DNA of 64,000 nucleotides from CAYYBE01 sp964470345. GTDB taxonomy: Bacteria > Babelota > Babeliae > Babelales > Babelaceae. The position numbers and the translations under genes were made by a program. The notes under the pieces were generated by a model that made no database searches, had not been told where the DNA came from, and was given only the letters and a program-made list of their open reading frames with translations. Shown here in pieces: positions 61,581 to 64,000 of this stretch (positions are counted from its first letter, which is position 1; the number at the start of each line of letters is the position of its first letter). The DNA lies in assembly GCA_964470345.1 (NCBI GenBank), contig CAYYBE010000003.1, positions 58,826 through 122,825 on the forward strand. The letters run 5' to 3'.

Positions 61581-62300
61581 TTACACCCAAAGCTTGATCG
61601 CTCCGCGTTCATGTCCAGTAACGAGTCTCCCGTCAGCAAGTGCGCACAGGGCGCTTACTCGGTCGAGCCCTGTTGCAAATGATCGGATACAAGTCTTAGT
61701 TTTAGGATTGATGACCCAAATCTCTGGATAGTTCTCTCGTGCGAGCATACCGTCAGCCAAGGTAACGGTTTGTCCAACTCGTGCGTCCGAACGGCTCAGT
61801 TTTTGATGTTCTCGGGGAAGCTTTTTTTTGTCCTGAGGTATGTTTGTTTTCGCACCTTGTCCTGTTGCTGCATTCCACCAATAGTTTGAACCATCGTTTG
61901 AATGGGAATAAAAAATGTTTTCGTTTTTTGCGTTTTCCAGAGTGACAACCGTTGCTCGCGGTTCTACTGTTAAGCAGCGCTGTTCGTGGCCGGTCAGCGT
62001 ATGAATATCATAGGCAATGATGATCTGGAGCAAGTCGAGAGGCAAGGTTGTGATCAGGTTATACAACAGTGGCCTGAGCTGTGCGCGGCGTGAGAGGGGG
62101 CAGAGTTGAGCTTCCTTTTTGAGTTTATCTGCAGTAGTTGTCGGTTGTTGTGTATTGATTAGTTCGGCAGAGTGCACGATTTCTGCACATACACGCTTGT
62201 TTGCATCAGTAAGTTTGCATTCCATCTGTGAAGCCCATGCAGATTGCCCAGCGATCGCCAAGAGACTAGCGGTGAGTAAGAAGCGTGTATATGTTTTCAT
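61581..62300 (-). CDS. Exported F-box-like protein with WD40 remnants
   Basis: 239 residues. Signal peptide (FLLTASLLAIAGQSAWAS), an F-box-like motif LPLDLLQIIIAY at 86-97, then a short beta-rich part with two or so WD40-like units (ATVVTLENAKNENIFYSHSN, and VSALCALADGRLVTGHERGA ending IKLWV). It is less than half the length of the proteins at 47286 and 48776, so it may be a cut-down member. GAGGAA before the ATG. Confidence 0.7.
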   Translation of the reverse strand: MKTYTRFLLTASLLAIAGQSAWASQMECKLTDANKRVCAEIVHSAELINTQQPTTTADKLKKEAQLCPLSRRAQLRPLLYNLITTLPLDLLQIIIAYDIHTLTGHEQRCLTVEPRATVVTLENAKNENIFYSHSNDGSNYWWNAATGQGAKTNIPQDKKKLPREHQKLSRSDARVGQTVTLADGMLARENYPEIWVINPKTKTCIRSFATGLDRVSALCALADGRLVTGHERGAIKLWV

Positions 62301-62360
62301 GGCAAGTTCCTCTGATGAATTAGTTCTTTTTTAAAGGCTTATCGGTGTGATTCATTTCTA

Positions 62361-62388
62361 ATTGTAACAAGATTTTGCCGGGAGTCAA
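62361..62388 (-). promoter_or_regulatory. Promoter of the 61581 gene
   Basis: TTGACT, 16 bases, TACAAT on the minus strand. Confidence 0.6.
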
Positions 62389-62488
62389 AGGCTGGGGCAG
62401 GTAAAACCAGGTTCACAACTCTTGAGAAAGCTCAAAGTTGAATGCTATCCTAAAAACGGTATACATCTATTTATTACAAGGAGTTGTC

Positions 62489-62698
62489 ATGGAAAAACGA
62501 ACTTTGTGGCAGATAGCCGCAGTTGTTATTACGCTTCTTATAGCTGTTGTTCTCTTTCGATTTGTAGCTAATCGCAGCTATCCGATGCTATGTCCAACAG
62601 GAAGCTGTGCTTCAAATTGGGGGCAGGATGATCCGCTCAAATCAGATCAATCAAAGCCTTTTGGCGATTCCAAGCTGTTTAACGATTTGGACAAATAA
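62489..62698 (+). CDS. Mini membrane protein, tandem copy 1
   Basis: 69 residues from the ATG at 62489 (AAGGAG upstream). One membrane helix (IAAVVITLLIAVVLFRFVA) and a short outer part with two Cys (LCPTGSCASNWG). No family recognised. A second copy begins at 63966 with nearly the same DNA around the start. Its stop is directly against the stop of the convergent WD40 gene. Confidence 0.65.
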   Translation: MEKRTLWQIAAVVITLLIAVVLFRFVANRSYPMLCPTGSCASNWGQDDPLKSDQSKPFGDSKLFNDLDK

Positions 62699-63814
62699 TT
62701 ATTGTTGAGCTTGCGTGGCAGCTTTTTCTCGCTCTTTAATACTTTCTTCGATTTCGTTTGAATACAACTGAAGAGAGCCGTCTGCAAAACCAGCTACAAG
62801 AGTAGGTTTGTCTTTGATTTTAAGCACTGCAAGAGCATATATTTGACCTCGGTGACAGCTGCTCTCGATTAACAAAAGATGCTGAGGGGGCTGTGCAGAA
62901 AATATATTAATGAAGCCGTCCTCAGCGGCAGTGGCAAAGAGCCCAGGTTCAAGTTCCTTGATTGCCCGGATCGGCTTTGTATGGCCATTAAATGGAGCAA
63001 AAAAGCGACTGTGAGCTCCTATGATTCTAGAGGTGCCATTGACGCATCCTTCGACGCAATAGCCGCCGAAAACTGCATCATAGGTCCGTTTGCCAGAGGC
63101 ATTTGTCCTTGAATGGCACTCGCAGATTTCATCAGACGAGTGCTTTTGGGTAGCGAGATTGATCGTTCTTTTGCAAATGCTTGTTTGATTAAAAAAGAGC
63201 GAGTCAAAATATTTTGATCTATATATGCCTACAGCAGAGGCTTTGAGCTCTTTTTGTGGATGAATGATAGTGACAGGAGCCTGAGAAGCCGGGTCCCACA
63301 GTATGATTCGTTCATCTGATTTTTTCAAAGGAATTGGGTTATGCAGTAGTGCGACGGCAGCTAGAATGCGCTTGTCTCTCTGTTCTTCAAAGCCGAGTAT
63401 TGCGTATCCATTCACGGTAGATCCAGAGACGAGTAGACCTTCGTCGGTAAGCCACCTTAAGGCAGTTACTGGTCCCGTATGCTCTTTCACAATTTTCACG
63501 GTAGCTTTCTTGTCTAGGGGATCAGCGGTTGGGTCAATGAGGTGAATTTCTCCGTTTTCAAGCCCCGCAGCGACGGTATTGTCAGGAAGAACCTCGAGGG
63601 AATACACAGGGACATTCTTTCTACAGCTATGCGCATATTGGGTATATGACATGATGAGCGCAACGAGTTCTGGTGGAAGCACATTTTGATAGGTGTCTGA
63701 CAGTATTCTCCCAAGTGGTGTTTGCAATGCATTTTTGACAGCAACCTGAGAGGGTACTGTTACAGAAGAGGCAAGTAGGAGTGCTGCGAGCGTAGCCTTT
63801 GCAAGTGTGTTCAT
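62699..63814 (-). CDS. Exported F-box-like WD40 protein 4
   Basis: 371 residues. Signal-like start (ATLAALLLASSVTVPSQ), F-box-like motif LPPELVALIMSY at 46-57 directly after it, then WD40-like repeats (LEVLPDNTVAAGLENGEIHL, VTALRWLTDEGLLVSGSTVN, IRAIKELEPGLFATAAEDGF, ALAVLKIKDKPTLVAGFADG). A stretch of six Cys in the middle (KRTINL to CVNGTS) breaks the repeats. GAGGA starts it. Confidence 0.72.
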   Translation of the reverse strand: MNTLAKATLAALLLASSVTVPSQVAVKNALQTPLGRILSDTYQNVLPPELVALIMSYTQYAHSCRKNVPVYSLEVLPDNTVAAGLENGEIHLIDPTADPLDKKATVKIVKEHTGPVTALRWLTDEGLLVSGSTVNGYAILGFEEQRDKRILAAVALLHNPIPLKKSDERIILWDPASQAPVTIIHPQKELKASAVGIYRSKYFDSLFFNQTSICKRTINLATQKHSSDEICECHSRTNASGKRTYDAVFGGYCVEGCVNGTSRIIGAHSRFFAPFNGHTKPIRAIKELEPGLFATAAEDGFINIFSAQPPQHLLLIESSCHRGQIYALAVLKIKDKPTLVAGFADGSLQLYSNEIEESIKEREKAATQAQQ

Positions 63815-63965
63815 GCGAAATCCTCACTTAATAGATAAGTTTACAATTCCTAATAATTATAACAGAAATAAAATACTGGGCAAAAGGGTGAATTATTATT
63901 GCTTCTGCAAGAAGTTGTGTGATAGTTTTAAAGTATCTAAGTATCTTTATTCAAAAGGAGTTGTC

Positions 63966-64000
63966 ATGGAACAACGAACTTTGTGGATGATTGCCGCAGT
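63966..64000 (+). CDS. Mini membrane protein, tandem copy 2 (3' end outside window)
   Basis: Only the first 11 codons are seen (MEQRTLWMIAA), matching MEKRTLWQIAA of the gene at 62489. AAAAGGAGTTGTC before the ATG is nearly the same in both. Confidence 0.6.
   Translation, partial: MEQRTLWMIAA

Overview
This 64 kb window is a dense stretch of a bacterial chromosome with about 56 protein genes, one tRNA and no insertion sequences, phage genes or CRISPR arrays. The gene content suggests a host-associated Gram-negative-type bacterium living inside eukaryotic cells. It has an NTT-type ATP/ADP exchanger (energy parasitism), outer-membrane beta-barrels, a MacAB/TolC-type pump, and many small exported proteins built from eukaryote-like repeats (WD40, Sel1, ankyrin). 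I infer a member of Candidatus Dependentiae (TM6, Babeliales), by family knowledge only; no database search was possible.

Layout. 1-3120: the end of gyrA, then dprA. 3130-6000: three tandem paralogous exported coiled-coil proteins plus a related fourth gene, each with its own terminator. 6420-9000: rpmF, a membrane TPR-like protein, a FabD-like protein without its catalytic residues, and acpP. 9080-15250: three large paralogous outer-membrane proteins, two with cysteine-rich N-termini. 15500-22140: an envelope and division block (uppP, ftsK, murF, rsmH, spoVG), tRNA-Gln and maf. 22220-25700: an exported ankyrin protein, the NTT transporter and two Sel1 proteins. 25770-34920: an ABC-2 exporter with two acetyltransferases, an exported AAA+ ATPase, a DUF2207/LemA pair and two proteins sharing a domain I do not recognise. 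35380-45070: alr, an efflux operon (TolC, MacA, MacB permease, MacB ATPase), a MerR/HtpX stress operon and ychF. 45200-50620: dnaK and two exported F-box-like/WD40 proteins. 50621-51400: a 780-base non-coding stretch. 51400-60530: a housekeeping run (carD-like, miaA, SPOR protein, PpiD-like, recA, infC-rpmI-rplT, zapB-like/zapA, rny, ymdB). 60540-64000: further exported proteins, including two more F-box-like/WD40 proteins and a duplicated mini membrane protein that is cut by the window edge.

How it fits together. The core genes keep peptidoglycan precursor synthesis (alr, murF, uppP), division (ftsK, zapA, a SPOR protein), DNA repair and uptake (recA, dprA) and translation. The accessory genes are nearly all envelope or exported proteins, as expected for a cell that imports ATP and manipulates a host. 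The points most worth following are the exported F-box-like/WD40 family, the exported AAA+ ATPase, the FabD-like pseudoenzyme beside the acyl carrier protein, the cysteine-rich outer-membrane proteins and the tail-swapped coiled-coil cassettes.
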